From: a virus
DNA length: 64,000 nucleotides
IMG/VR virus record: IMGVR_UViG_3300023313_000005
Span: 1 to 64,000 of that record
Reading direction: 5' to 3' (one strand)
Shown here: one piece after another, positions 37,079-44,434 of the stretch
Layout: every line of letters begins with the position of its first letter
Position numbering within the stretch: position 1 is the stretch's first letter
Notes under the pieces: model-generated
Told to the model about the DNA's origin: nothing
Seen by the model: the letters and a program-made list of their open reading frames with translations, nothing else
The model's database searches: none
Program-made: the position numbers and the translations under genes

Positions 37079-37338
37079 GATATAGTATTTACATATCCGT
37101 AACCATTTCCATCTCCATATCCGCATCCATCTATATATCCGTATCCATTTGCATATCCATATCCGTATCCTTTCCCATTTTCATATCCGTCCCCACATCC
37201 ATATCCATTAATATCCCCATCCCCATTTCCATATCCATATCCATATCCATATCCATGTTTACTCTCACATCCGTGTCCTTTTCCGTATCCGTATCCTATT
37301 CCACTATCATTATTATTATTAAATTTTACATCTATCAT
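37075..37338 (-). CDS. Array A gene 9: Gly-rich MID-family protein
   Basis: An 87-residue member: MIDVKFNNNN head, then almost pure Gly-x repeat with Tyr most common, and several Cys. Lacks the -IL end (VNTIS). ATGA overlaps on both sides. Confidence 0.7.
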   Translation of the reverse strand: MIDVKFNNNNDSGIGYGYGKGHGCESKHGYGYGYGYGNGDGDINGYGCGDGYENGKGYGYGYANGYGYIDGCGYGDGNGYGYVNTIS

Positions 37339-37514
37339 AATACATCGTTTATATCCTCATTTCTATCGTTTCCGTATCCATCTCCACATCCATTCCCGTA
37401 TCCATCCCCATATCCATATCCATATCCACTTCCATTTCTATCTCCTTGCCCATATTCGTATCCTCTTCCATATCCATATTCTATTCCGATATTACTAAAA
37501 TTTGTATCTATCAT
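37335..37514 (-). CDS. Array A gene 8: Gly-rich MID-family protein
   Basis: A 59-residue member: MIDTNFSNIGIEYG head, GYGYGYGDGYGNGCGDGYG core, NDVL end. Four-base ATGA overlaps with genes 7 and 9 confirm the frame. Confidence 0.7.
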   Translation of the reverse strand: MIDTNFSNIGIEYGYGRGYEYGQGDRNGSGYGYGYGDGYGNGCGDGYGNDRNEDINDVL

Positions 37515-37729
37515 AATATACGAATTTCTATTCCTATTCCATTTCTATTTTCATGATTATATTCTTCTCCAAACATAAATCTTTTTCCAAATCCTTTTTT
37601 GAGTTCACTATCATACCATTTTGTATTTTCACTCCATTTTCCAAGTCTAGTACTATATCCTGTTCCAGATTCCTCCCCTAATCTTTCTAAATAACTAAAT
37701 CCCTTATTGTTAAAAGTTCTATCTATCAT
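37511..37729 (-). CDS. Array A gene 7: MID-family member without the repeat
   Basis: A 72-residue member: MIDRTFNNKG head and IEIRIL end are kept, but the body is ordinary charged/aromatic sequence with few glycines. It shows that the head, the end and the ATGA linkage are conserved apart from the repeat. Confidence 0.7.
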   Translation of the reverse strand: MIDRTFNNKGFSYLERLGEESGTGYSTRLGKWSENTKWYDSELKKGFGKRFMFGEEYNHENRNGIGIEIRIL

Positions 37730-37896
37730 AGTATAGTATAATTATTTCCATTCCCTTCTCCATATTCATTACCATGTCCTCCACCATGTCCGTGACCATA
37801 CCCATTTCCATAATTATCTCCACATGACAATCCATATTTTATTTCAAATGTTATTCCATATCCATTTCCATCAGTATTGATATTCATATCTATCAT
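37726..37896 (-). CDS. Array A gene 6: Gly-rich MID-family protein
   Basis: A 56-residue member: MIDMNINTDG head, an ordinary stretch (ITFEIKYGLSCGD), then GNGYGHGHGGGHG and a YTIL end. ATGA overlaps on both sides. Confidence 0.7.
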   Translation of the reverse strand: MIDMNINTDGNGYGITFEIKYGLSCGDNYGNGYGHGHGGGHGNEYGEGNGNNYTIL

Positions 37897-38105
37897 AATA
37901 TATCATTTATTTTTTCATAACTATGTCCATATCTATATCCATTTCCTTTACCATATCCATTCCCATTTCCACATCCATTTTTATAATCGTCCCCATTTCT
38001 ACTTCCGGATCCATATCCATATCCTCTTCCGTCTCCATAGCCATTTCCAAATCCAGATCCGTATCCATATCCAACACCATTAATATTAAGTTTTGTATTT
38101 ATCAT
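37893..38105 (-). CDS. Array A gene 5: Gly-rich MID-family protein
   Basis: A 70-residue member starting MINTKLNINGVG (Asp3 to Asn), Gly-Tyr/Asn/Asp/Ser core, ending KINDIL. It starts 13 bases after gene 4 ends, one of the few gaps in the chain. Confidence 0.7.
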   Translation of the reverse strand: MINTKLNINGVGYGYGSGFGNGYGDGRGYGYGSGSRNGDDYKNGCGNGNGYGKGNGYRYGHSYEKINDIL

Positions 38106-38118
38106 AGTACATAAATTT

Positions 38119-38397
38119 TTATTCTATATATATATCATCTCCTATACCATATCCATCTCCCGCACCATTCTTATATCCTTTCCCATTTCCATATATATTT
38201 CCTTTTCCATTTCCACATCCATTCCCGTCTCCACATCCATTTTTATCTCCATATCCACATCCATTTCCAAACCCATTCCCGTACCCTATTCCATTTTCAG
38301 ACTCGCTTCCATATCCATATCCTAATTTACTTCCATACCCATACCCTTCTCCATATTCGTATTCTATTCCGGTATTGTTAAAATATGTATCTATCAT
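38119..38397 (-). CDS. Array A gene 4: Gly-rich MID-family protein
   Basis: A 92-residue member: MIDTYFNNTGIEYEYG head, long Gly core with periodic Cys (NGCG three times), ending DIYIE. ATGA overlap with gene 3. Confidence 0.7.
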   Translation of the reverse strand: MIDTYFNNTGIEYEYGEGYGYGSKLGYGYGSESENGIGYGNGFGNGCGYGDKNGCGDGNGCGNGKGNIYGNGKGYKNGAGDGYGIGDDIYIE

Positions 38398-38594
38398 AAT
38401 ATATTATTTTTATCTCCATATCCATAACCATGTCCATTTCCATTTCCATTTCCATATTTCTTTCCGTATTCATATGTATTTCCATACCCATATGCATTTC
38501 CTTTTCCATAATTATATCCAGTATTAGAACTATATCCATCTCCAAATCCATTTCTATATTCTATTCCAGTATTATTAAAACTTGTGTCTATCAT
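38394..38594 (-). CDS. Array A gene 3: Gly-rich MID-family protein
   Basis: A 66-residue member: MIDTSFNNTGIEYRNG head (very like gene 4), GYGNTYEYGKKYGNGNG core, KNNIL end. ATGA overlaps on both sides. Confidence 0.7.
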   Translation of the reverse strand: MIDTSFNNTGIEYRNGFGDGYSSNTGYNYGKGNAYGYGNTYEYGKKYGNGNGNGHGYGYGDKNNIL

Positions 38595-38818
38595 AGTATA
38601 TCATTTATACATCCATATCCACTTCCATCCTCATATCCATTTCCATCCCCACATCCTTCTCCGTATCCATTTCCGTTTCCGTATTCATTGCCATATCCAT
38701 TTCCATCCCCATTTTCATTTCCACATCCATTTCCGTACCCATATCCGTATCCTATTCCATTTTCATATCCATATTCATCTTCACCATATCCATTAATATT
38801 AAGTTTTGTATCTATCAT
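38591..38818 (-). CDS. Array A gene 2: Gly-rich MID-family protein
   Basis: A 75-residue member: MIDTKLNINGYG head (very like gene 5), regular Gly-x core with Asn, Tyr, Asp and Cys, INDIL end. ATGA overlaps on both sides. Confidence 0.7.
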   Translation of the reverse strand: MIDTKLNINGYGEDEYGYENGIGYGYGYGNGCGNENGDGNGYGNEYGNGNGYGEGCGDGNGYEDGSGYGCINDIL

Positions 38819-39012
38819 AATATATTTTCATTTCCGCGTCCATACCCATATCCGTATCCATCTCCATTTCCTTGTCCATGTCCATGTCCATATCCCCCAT
38901 ATCCATTTCCGTGTCCCCTTCCATCTCCATTTCCATGTCTATTCCCAGATCCATATTGACTATCATAACTGATTTTATGATGTCCTGTACTATTAAAATA
39001 TATATCTATCAT
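38815..39012 (-). CDS. Array A gene 1: Gly-rich MID-family protein
   Basis: A 65-residue first member: MIDIYFNSTG head, His-containing stretch, then GNGYGGYGHGHGQG core and NENIL end. It follows the hairpin at 39027-39052 by 15 bases on the minus strand, so the array starts as its own unit or by regulated read-through. Confidence 0.7.
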   Translation of the reverse strand: MIDIYFNSTGHHKISYDSQYGSGNRHGNGDGRGHGNGYGGYGHGHGQGNGDGYGYGYGRGNENIL

Positions 39013-39026
39013 AACTCATAAAATTA

Positions 39027-39052
39027 AAAGGGGAGATATTACTCTCCCCTTT
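39027..39052 (-). terminator. Hairpin at the head of array A
   Basis: Ten-base perfect arms AAAGGGGAGA / TCTCCCCTTT with a 6-base loop, between the DUF6948-like gene and array A. It can act as terminator of the module or attenuator of the array. A weaker hairpin occupies the same place before array B. Confidence 0.7.
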
Positions 39053-39078
39053 ATTTGACTAAAATTTAGTGCATTGAC

Positions 39079-39486
39079 TTAAAGATTAATAGCAGTCTGA
39101 GCTTCACGTTCTCGGATTTGGTCTTCCATTTTCTGAATAATAGCATCTATGCTCTCTGCAGACTTAGATGATATCTTCCAATAAGGAATAGTAGAGAATT
39201 GTTCAACTGCCTCATCAGTCATTCTAATAACTTCTATGGCAGTCATACTATTTTGAATTACAGGCATTGTAAATTCACATTCAGAGGGTTTACTAGAACC
39301 TAAAGTAGCTAATTCTGATAGAGTATGAGCTCCTGCCCAAGACCTAATTCTTCTTGTTTTTTGGAGTGTTACATACATTCCATTTTTGGTATCTTTAACA
39401 TTTACTAATTTACCAAAATGTACTCCTGCAGAGTATGTTCTTACAATTACTTGTTCGCCTAAATCTGGATGATTTGTGTTTTCCAT
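39079..39486 (-). CDS. DUF6948-like phage protein
   Basis: A 135-residue protein. EQVIVRTYSAGVHFGKL, the LQKTRRIRSWAGAHTLSELA segment and the following EIIP-like part match, from memory, the small phage family DUF6948. Function unknown. It is the last gene of the module before array A; the array B module lacks a copy. A helical C-terminal tail (IDAIIQKMEDQIREREA) follows. Confidence 0.6.
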   Translation of the reverse strand: MENTNHPDLGEQVIVRTYSAGVHFGKLVNVKDTKNGMYVTLQKTRRIRSWAGAHTLSELATLGSSKPSECEFTMPVIQNSMTAIEVIRMTDEAVEQFSTIPYWKISSKSAESIDAIIQKMEDQIREREAQTAINL

Positions 39487-39505
39487 GGTTTTTGTTTATT
39501 AATTA

Positions 39506-39772
39506 TTAATCAATTGAGTTCATCATTTTTTTAGTTACAGGATTATATTCCTGTTGTACTATTTTTATTACACATGGGGTATCTTCACTTGTTTTTACAG
39601 TAAAGTGATGACCATGCTCCACAATAACAGCCCCATTAGGTTCCAGAACTACTGTACCCATTTTTTCAAACTTCTTAATTACTTTTACATCAGTAGATTT
39701 CTTTAAATCCACATAATGTTCTCCATTACTGTGCTCCAGAATCAATTTCTGATTTTCTTGTTCTGTATTCAT
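39506..39772 (-). CDS. Module protein 2 (88 aa), paralogue of 45504-45731
   Basis: Shares with the protein at 45504-45731 the pattern G-x2-x-L-x-NG-x-V-x-H-G-x-H and the end QQE(Y/L)NPVTKxM. This resembles, from memory, small bacterial proteins with a TH-x-EH ... RQREY motif that sit beside DUF6745 proteins. The histidines could bind metal. It is paired with the larger protein upstream (17-base gap), as in the other module copy. Confidence 0.65.
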   Translation of the reverse strand: MNTEQENQKLILEHSNGEHYVDLKKSTDVKVIKKFEKMGTVVLEPNGAVIVEHGHHFTVKTSEDTPCVIKIVQQEYNPVTKKMMNSID

Positions 39773-39788
39773 TTGTTTGTTTTTATGC

Positions 39789-40550
39789 TCAAGATTGAGC
39801 GGTTAATAATTCAAAATATGATTTTTTAGACATATGTATAGGATCTTCATTAGGTAAAGGTACTATTTTCTTATCCATTTCAAATAAGAATACATCTCCT
39901 TGACGTATAATACTTTTAATATGACCTTCCATAGATGGATAATACATACATAAACTAGCAACTGCTTCTAAAGGAGATCCATTTTTAAAATGTTCAGGTA
40001 CCCATAACCAATGTTCGTCATTAGTACTAGTACAATGACATCTAATTACAGGTACTATAGGATCTTCTACTGCATCAGGATCTTGTAATTTTGTAATATC
40101 CACATGCCATAGTTCATACATTACATGATAATCTATTTCCTCCATCTTATCTAATGTTTCATTATATACCCTATTGATAAGATGTTCTCCTTCAGTTTTT
40201 ATTCTTTCTGAAGGTAAATTATCCATCATCTCTCTAATAGAAATAACTCCAAATAAAGCAGCTCTATAGTTGCTATTTTTAATGCTAAATGCCTCTTGAT
40301 AGGTATATTTATCAAAAGCATCCCAATAAGCCATTAATCCCTCTATATAAGCGGCTTCTTCAAATTCCCCATAAGTACAAATATCTTCAATCATAGGATC
40401 AAAGAATCTGGATTTAGCCCGTTTAAAATTATCATTGTACTTTGTTTTTAAAAATCTTATGATTGTAGGATCTTTTAAGGTAGCATTATTCACCTGAAAA
40501 GTTTTACTCTCTGAGTAGTACGTAATACCTTCAATTGGTAATGTTTTCAT
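39789..40550 (-). CDS. Module protein 1 (253 aa), DUF6745-like, paralogue of 45736-46554
   Basis: The C-terminal third carries RCHCTSTNDEHWLWVP, then SPLEAVAS and IIRQGDVFL, the shape of DUF6745 (KxVxCPSTG-x-Y-x-LRVPP ... GDV). It ends FELLTAQS, as its paralogue 6 kb away does (FGLLTAQS). The first half is helical and acidic. Function unknown. It heads the module that precedes array A. The DUF6745 match is from memory. Confidence 0.65.
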   Translation of the reverse strand: MKTLPIEGITYYSESKTFQVNNATLKDPTIIRFLKTKYNDNFKRAKSRFFDPMIEDICTYGEFEEAAYIEGLMAYWDAFDKYTYQEAFSIKNSNYRAALFGVISIREMMDNLPSERIKTEGEHLINRVYNETLDKMEEIDYHVMYELWHVDITKLQDPDAVEDPIVPVIRCHCTSTNDEHWLWVPEHFKNGSPLEAVASLCMYYPSMEGHIKSIIRQGDVFLFEMDKKIVPLPNEDPIHMSKKSYFELLTAQS

Positions 40551-40583
40551 AATTAATTAATCTGTTTGTGTTTATATCTGTAT

Positions 40584-40826
40584 TTATTTTTGTAAAATAC
40601 CAAAAGAATCTCCGTTTCCTTTTGAAGTTGATAAATTTAATATTATTCCAGTTCCTACATCAGATTCATATTCAAGTCTATGTATATTTCCTTTTCCATT
40701 TCCTTTACCATCACCAATTCCTATCCCATCACCATCACCATATCCAGTTCCTTGGTTATATCCTAAACTATCTATTAATGAATCTAAACCTCCACGTCCA
40801 GTTTTTTTAAATTTATAATCTATCAT
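40584..40826 (-). CDS. Detached MID-family protein (Gly-rich)
   Basis: An 80-residue member: MIDYKFKKTGRGG head, GYGDGDGIGIGDGKGNGKG core, but a longer non-repetitive C-terminal half. It lies upstream of the array A module, so the family is found on both sides of it. It overlaps the next MID gene by 14 bases. Confidence 0.65.
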   Translation of the reverse strand: MIDYKFKKTGRGGLDSLIDSLGYNQGTGYGDGDGIGIGDGKGNGKGNIHRLEYESDVGTGIILNLSTSKGNGDSFGILQK

Positions 40827-41016
40827 TATTAAATGTAATAACTATTTTTTCTATTCCATATCCAGGTCTAGATATTTGTTCTTTGCATTCGTTATTTAAA
40901 TCATGTGTAACTGAAGCTTCAATTATAATATTTCTGATAATTTTATGTTGACTCACATAATAAGAAACTTCAGAATCTACAAAACTTCCGAAATTAGTAA
41001 AGTTTATATCTATCAT
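40813..41016 (-). CDS. Detached MID-family protein without repeat
   Basis: A 67-residue member starting MIDINFTNFGSF at 41016 (an upstream Met at 41058 would run into the previous small gene). The body is ordinary mixed sequence with one Cys. With array genes 7 and 17 it represents the non-Gly-rich version. Confidence 0.6.
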   Translation of the reverse strand: MIDINFTNFGSFVDSEVSYYVSQHKIIRNIIIEASVTHDLNNECKEQISRPGYGIEKIVITFNNDRL

Positions 41017-41026
41017 AATATACATA

Positions 41027-41164
41027 TTATTTTTGAGTACGTAATCTTTCCACCTCATTCTCCATTACCTGAAGTAACTTCTGAAGTTGGTTGTACGTTG
41101 GTAGGTCGTTGTAAGATAGTGATAATTCCACACCATCTCTTTCAAAGGTTATCTTGTTTTTCAT
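41027..41164 (-). CDS. 45-residue hypothetical protein
   Basis: Short frame starting MKNKITFERDGVEL with a C-terminal coiled-coil-like helix (LQKLLQVMENEVERL). Ends 10 bases before the MID gene start. Not recognised; kept because it fills the gap exactly. Confidence 0.5.
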   Translation of the reverse strand: MKNKITFERDGVELSLSYNDLPTYNQLQKLLQVMENEVERLRTQK

Positions 41165-41200
41165 TCTATAACTCTTTTGTCATTACATCTAAGTTTGAGA

Positions 41201-41458
41201 CTACACAAGCTCAAAATACCTCTCAAATTCCCAAACAACCCAATCTCTTTTACTTCTTGATAGCTTTGATTTTTTCTGTTGGATTAATTCGTATTCTTTC
41301 ACAATATCAACCGATAACATTTGTTTTGACCTTTTATCATAAAAGTCAGTAAAACCAAAAGCGGCACTCATAGTTAATATAGTTGTCATTGTTTTACTTA
41401 TCGGTTTCCTTTTTGGGAGTTCTCTTTCCCTGTATTTCAATCCGTTTATTTCTATCAT
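41201..41458 (-). CDS. Hypothetical basic protein
   Basis: An 85-residue protein, basic N-terminus (KYRERELPKRKP), Trp/Glu-rich end. It overlaps the upstream gene by 4 bases. Not recognised. Confidence 0.6.
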   Translation of the reverse strand: MIEINGLKYRERELPKRKPISKTMTTILTMSAAFGFTDFYDKRSKQMLSVDIVKEYELIQQKKSKLSRSKRDWVVWEFERYFELV

Positions 41459-41655
41459 TTCACAACTCTTTTAATATTTCCTCTATTTATTAATTCTTGA
41501 CATTCTTCAAGAGTTCCTTGACAATCAATAAATTCTATATGTTTTACTCTCCATGCAAAATATCCATCTGTTTTTAAATCCCTAAATCTATTAGGAAATC
41601 TACTTACTTGGATTCCGAATTTACCATTTTCAAATTCTACTATTCTTGGTTTCAT
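41455..41655 (-). CDS. Hypothetical small protein
   Basis: A 66-residue protein, beta-rich, with ENGKFGIQVSRFPNRF, a form common in small phage accessory proteins of Bacteroidota. One gene of the string of short accessory genes between the two arrays. Not recognised. Confidence 0.6.
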   Translation of the reverse strand: MKPRIVEFENGKFGIQVSRFPNRFRDLKTDGYFAWRVKHIEFIDCQGTLEECQELINRGNIKRVVK

Positions 41656-41665
41656 TTGTTTTGTT

Positions 41666-41842
41666 TTAATATTTTAAATCTTCTGTAATTATATCTATAA
41701 CTACCATTAATAATACTATAAATAATACTACCCGAATCCGAAACAATGTATCTAAATCTGTTATATTTATATCATTTTTGAGGAATATTACAAGAATTAG
41801 AGAAATTCCTACTACTGATAGGTATTTGATTAGTTTTTTCAT
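41666..41842 (-). CDS. Small two-helix membrane protein, copy 2
   Basis: A 58-residue protein starting MKKLIKYLSVVGISLILVIFLK, with a second hydrophobic helix (VVLFIVLLMVVIDII). Tandem paralogue of the next gene (same KLIKYLSVVG start). Function unknown; possibly acts on the host envelope. Confidence 0.6.
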   Translation of the reverse strand: MKKLIKYLSVVGISLILVIFLKNDINITDLDTLFRIRVVLFIVLLMVVIDIITEDLKY

Positions 41843-41846
41843 CTTA

Positions 41847-42020
41847 TTAATCTATATCTTTTGTTATTACAGCTGTGAGGATTATAAATAGCGCTGTAAA
41901 TGCTATCATTGCAAATCTATCAAAAGGAGATGATTCCATTATATTAGTGTCACCTTTGATGAATATTATAAGAAGTAAGGTAAGCCCTACTACTGATAGG
42001 TATTTGATTAGCTTTCTCAT
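41847..42020 (-). CDS. Small two-helix membrane protein, copy 1
   Basis: A 57-residue protein starting MRKLIKYLSVVGLTLLLIIF, second helix AFTALFIILTAVI. Paralogue of the gene at 41666-41842. It overlaps the upstream gene by an ATGA. Confidence 0.6.
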   Translation of the reverse strand: MRKLIKYLSVVGLTLLLIIFIKGDTNIMESSPFDRFAMIAFTALFIILTAVITKDID

Positions 42021-42289
42021 TCCTTTTTGTCTTTAATGAATACTTTTAATGTTCTTCCCTCGTCTTGTAAACTCAACTCTACTTCGCAATGCTTGTTTTT
42101 GTTTACGTATTTTCTGCCTTTCGGGTCTATCACCTCTACTCTGGTGACTTCGCTTAATTCTACTAGCGTTCCTTTCACCACCCAATCTTCAAAGCCGTCA
42201 AACTCCGCACAGCTTCTTTCCATTTCTTCCAACTCCTCCTCTGTGACTAGACGAAGTTCGTTGTCTGATAGTTCAATTAGTATCTTCAT
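42017..42289 (-). CDS. Hypothetical acidic protein
   Basis: A 90-residue protein, Glu-rich in the first third (TEEELEEMERSCAEF), then beta-rich. Codon use is somewhat less AT-rich than in the replication block. Not recognised. Translationally coupled to the membrane protein downstream. Confidence 0.6.
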   Translation of the reverse strand: MKILIELSDNELRLVTEEELEEMERSCAEFDGFEDWVVKGTLVELSEVTRVEVIDPKGRKYVNKNKHCEVELSLQDEGRTLKVFIKDKKE

Positions 42290-42436
42290 TTTGTTTTGTT
42301 TTTTAAACTAACACGTTGTATGTGGTCTGAACGTCTTGACAAGCATAATAATAAATGTCTGCAGTTCCCGTTCGTGTTGCCTCATATTAACATTGTTTAT
42401 ACGCCATGCTGCGCACGGGCGCATACACGGGTGTTA

Positions 42437-42736
42437 TCAACAAGGTGGTTTGCACCATTCTTTTACTATCATATTTTCAAAGTTGTATTTCCAGCAATTA
42501 TCATTTTCCCACCATTCATTAATTCCGTATTTACCATTTTCGTATTTAACAAACACTTGTTTGTCATCAGTAGGTAAGGCATCTTTAATCGCTACCCAAT
42601 TGCTAATATGTGGTATAGATAATTGCTCTATACAGTGGTTTATTAATTCGTGTAAAGTCCAGTAACTATCGCAGTTGTTGTCTATTTTTTCAACTGGGTT
42701 TATTCCCATTTCTTCTAATAATTTTCTTGTTGTCAT
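42437..42736 (-). CDS. DUF551-like small protein
   Basis: A 99-residue protein; the segment WVAIKDALPTDDKQVFVKYENG is typical of DUF551-like phage proteins, after a ~40-residue helical start. The 140 bases after its stop (42297-42436) hold a GC-rich patch around 42400-42435 and no gene I can support. Confidence 0.65.
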   Translation of the reverse strand: MTTRKLLEEMGINPVEKIDNNCDSYWTLHELINHCIEQLSIPHISNWVAIKDALPTDDKQVFVKYENGKYGINEWWENDNCWKYNFENMIVKEWCKPPC

Positions 42737-42748
42737 TTTGGTTTTATT

Positions 42749-42994
42749 TTAAAGTTCAACTCTTTTTTTGTAGTAAATCTCGTCCGTGATTCCATCCTCC
42801 AACTCTATCACTAAGACAATGTCCTCACCCCTTTCCTCTCTGGTCACAGAAAGCACCCCCACATCTTCACTGATTAGCCGCCCGTCCAATGTTTCCACGA
42901 TGGTGGGCATATCTATTATCTGATCTCGCTTGAAGTGCTCCTCGTGGAAGACTACTCCGTCTGTGGTTATTCGTTTGTATGGGCTTATATCCAT
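42749..42994 (-). CDS. Hypothetical protein
   Basis: An 81-residue acidic, beta-rich protein (LSVTREERGEDIVLVIELED). It overlaps the upstream gene by 10 bases. Not recognised. Confidence 0.6.
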   Translation of the reverse strand: MDISPYKRITTDGVVFHEEHFKRDQIIDMPTIVETLDGRLISEDVGVLSVTREERGEDIVLVIELEDGITDEIYYKKRVEL

Positions 42995-43491
42995 GATGAT
43001 TTTTCAATTAATTCCTTATGGAATTCTGCAAACTTTTTTGCTCTTTTTTTTGTTGGGAAAGCAAGGAATGATATTTTATCGCGTGTTTCTAGAATCTCAT
43101 AACTTGGCTCCCCACAAATAGGTAGTATTATAGATTTAGCTGTTTTATCGTACCATTCTAAATTCTTTTCTTCTTCCCAATTTGGACTCCAATCTCCATT
43201 ATAATCAGCTACCAATTGGGATAGCATGGCTTTGGCAATACTAGCTTCTGCTTGCTTTCTTGTTTTGAATATATTACCATCATTATCAGTTCTGCGTGGA
43301 ATACCTATTGGATAAATATTACTAAAAGCATCTATCCAATACCCTCCTACTTTTTCTAACTCTTCCCGAGTCTTTAATTTCCCTTCTTGTGGCTCTTCCT
43401 TGAGTGTCTTTAACACCCTCTCCAATTCTGGAATATCTTTTTTTGAAACTGTGATTTTGACTGTGTCGGTATTCAATTCTGTTACTTTCAT
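42985..43491 (-). CDS. Phage hypothetical protein (YNGDW type)
   Basis: About 168 residues from MKVTELNTD. The FKTRKQAEASIAKAMLSQLV then YNGDWSPNW arrangement is a recurrent phage hypothetical family in Bacteroidota. An upstream Met at 43512 is possible but would overlap the pentapeptide gene. Function unknown. Confidence 0.65.
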   Translation of the reverse strand: MKVTELNTDTVKITVSKKDIPELERVLKTLKEEPQEGKLKTREELEKVGGYWIDAFSNIYPIGIPRRTDNDGNIFKTRKQAEASIAKAMLSQLVADYNGDWSPNWEEEKNLEWYDKTAKSIILPICGEPSYEILETRDKISFLAFPTKKRAKKFAEFHKELIEKSSWI

Positions 43492-43492
43492 G

Positions 43493-44080
43493 TTATTTGT
43501 TTTTGATTGCATTTTCTAAATGTAAAAAGTACGCTTTATATGCTTTGTACATTGCTTCTATTCTGATAAATTCTTCTGTACCTCTTTTTGTTTCAAATTC
43601 GTCATCACCCTTAAACCATTCATCCCATTGTTCAATAGTTTTGCATTCACATCCAATTTTTATTTTATTATTCACTATACCAAAACTCCATTTTGAGTAA
43701 ATAGGCATAATTGCATTACTTATATCTGCTCTACGAAGGTTTACCCCGTCAAAGTTTACTCCACGAAGGTCTGATTCACGAAGGTCTGCTTCATCGAGGA
43801 TTGATTCACAAAGGTTTGCTCCACGAAGGTCTGCTCTGTAAAGGTTTGCTCCACGAAAATCTACTCTACGAAGGTTGGTTTCATAAAGATTTGCTCCACG
43901 AAGGTTAGCTTCATAAAAGTTGGCTTCAAAAAGGTTGGCTCCACAAAAATTTGCTTCAAAAAGATTGGCCCCATGAAAGTCTGCCCCACGGAGGTCAGCT
44001 CTACGCAAGTAGGCTCCTATTAATGTATCGCCTTCAATTTCTTTTAATACTTTTCCGTTAAAATCTTTAATTTGTATCAT
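43493..44080 (-). CDS. Pentapeptide-repeat protein
   Basis: A 195-residue protein with about 18 consecutive A(D/N)LxG-type pentapeptides (residues ~24-120: LRRADLRGADFHGANLFEAN...), which form a right-handed square beta helix. Some members mimic DNA and bind gyrase; others are structural. The C-terminal ~75 residues are not repetitive. It lies 55 bases after the last array B gene and is probably in the same unit. Specific function unknown. Confidence 0.85.
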   Translation of the reverse strand: MIQIKDFNGKVLKEIEGDTLIGAYLRRADLRGADFHGANLFEANFCGANLFEANFYEANLRGANLYETNLRRVDFRGANLYRADLRGANLCESILDEADLRESDLRGVNFDGVNLRRADISNAIMPIYSKWSFGIVNNKIKIGCECKTIEQWDEWFKGDDEFETKRGTEEFIRIEAMYKAYKAYFLHLENAIKNK

Positions 44081-44135
44081 GACTTTTTGATTACATTTTT
44101 TAATGTAATAAATATATCAACAATATTTATTTATA

Positions 44136-44288
44136 TTACAATTCATAACTTAATATATGTTTATATTTAATATGAGTATAAGGCGTAAACATTGAATTAA
44201 ATTTATTTGCAATCATTATAGTAAATTTTAAATTTGGATAATCAAGTCTAGTACGTGCTTTACAATCTTTGAGTATTACCAGTTTCAT
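44136..44288 (-). CDS. Array B gene 9 (50 aa)
   Basis: Starts MKLVILKDCKARTRLD and ends YEL. Shares M-K-L-(I/V)-x-L-K-(N/D)-C-K and PYTHIKYK with genes 7 and 8. Only member ending in TAA. Closes the chain. Confidence 0.65.
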   Translation of the reverse strand: MKLVILKDCKARTRLDYPNLKFTIMIANKFNSMFTPYTHIKYKHILSYEL

Positions 44289-44434
44289 AGTTTATAAGTT
44301 TTTTTAGATTCGTATATAATATGACTATAGGGTAAATATACTGAATAATATCTAGTAGATATTATTATATTGTATGGTTCATTATAATAACTAATACTTT
44401 TTGCTTTACAATTTTTAAGTATAATTAATTTCAT
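44285..44434 (-). CDS. Array B gene 8 (49 aa)
   Basis: Starts MKLIILKNCKAKS, has LPYSHIIYESKKTYKL end. ATGA overlaps with genes 7 and 9. Confidence 0.65.
   Translation of the reverse strand: MKLIILKNCKAKSISYYNEPYNIIISTRYYSVYLPYSHIIYESKKTYKL

Larger units (their letters stand above)
34992..39012 (-). repeat. Array A: 18 tandem short genes with Gly-x coding repeat
   Basis: On the plus strand this looks like degenerate CCATATCC/CCATTTCC repeats; on the minus strand it is 18 consecutive genes. Fourteen of the 17 junctions overlap, 13 of them by exactly 4 bases (TATTATGATAGAT-like junctions where I-L-stop meets Met-Ile-Asp). Bodies are Gly at alternate positions with Tyr, Asn, Asp, Lys, His or Cys. 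Confidence 0.85.

Noticed and set aside
35662-38972. Plus-strand frames over array A with Ser-Ile, Phe-Pro-Tyr-Pro or His-Ile repeats
   Set aside because: They are reverse-complement shadows of the Gly-x codons, lack shared starts and do not chain together.
34992-39012. CRISPR array or non-coding satellite suggested by the repeated TCCATATCC pattern
   Set aside because: There are no constant repeats with unique equal spacers. The pattern resolves into consecutive genes on the minus strand with fixed heads and overlaps.
42360-42436. GC-rich patch after the DUF551-like gene as an inserted foreign element
   Set aside because: No inverted ends, target duplication or gene could be identified; it is short and may be only a transcription signal.
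43711-43908. Plus-strand Leu/His-rich repeat frame opposite the pentapeptide gene
   Set aside because: It is the shadow of the ALxG pentapeptide codons.
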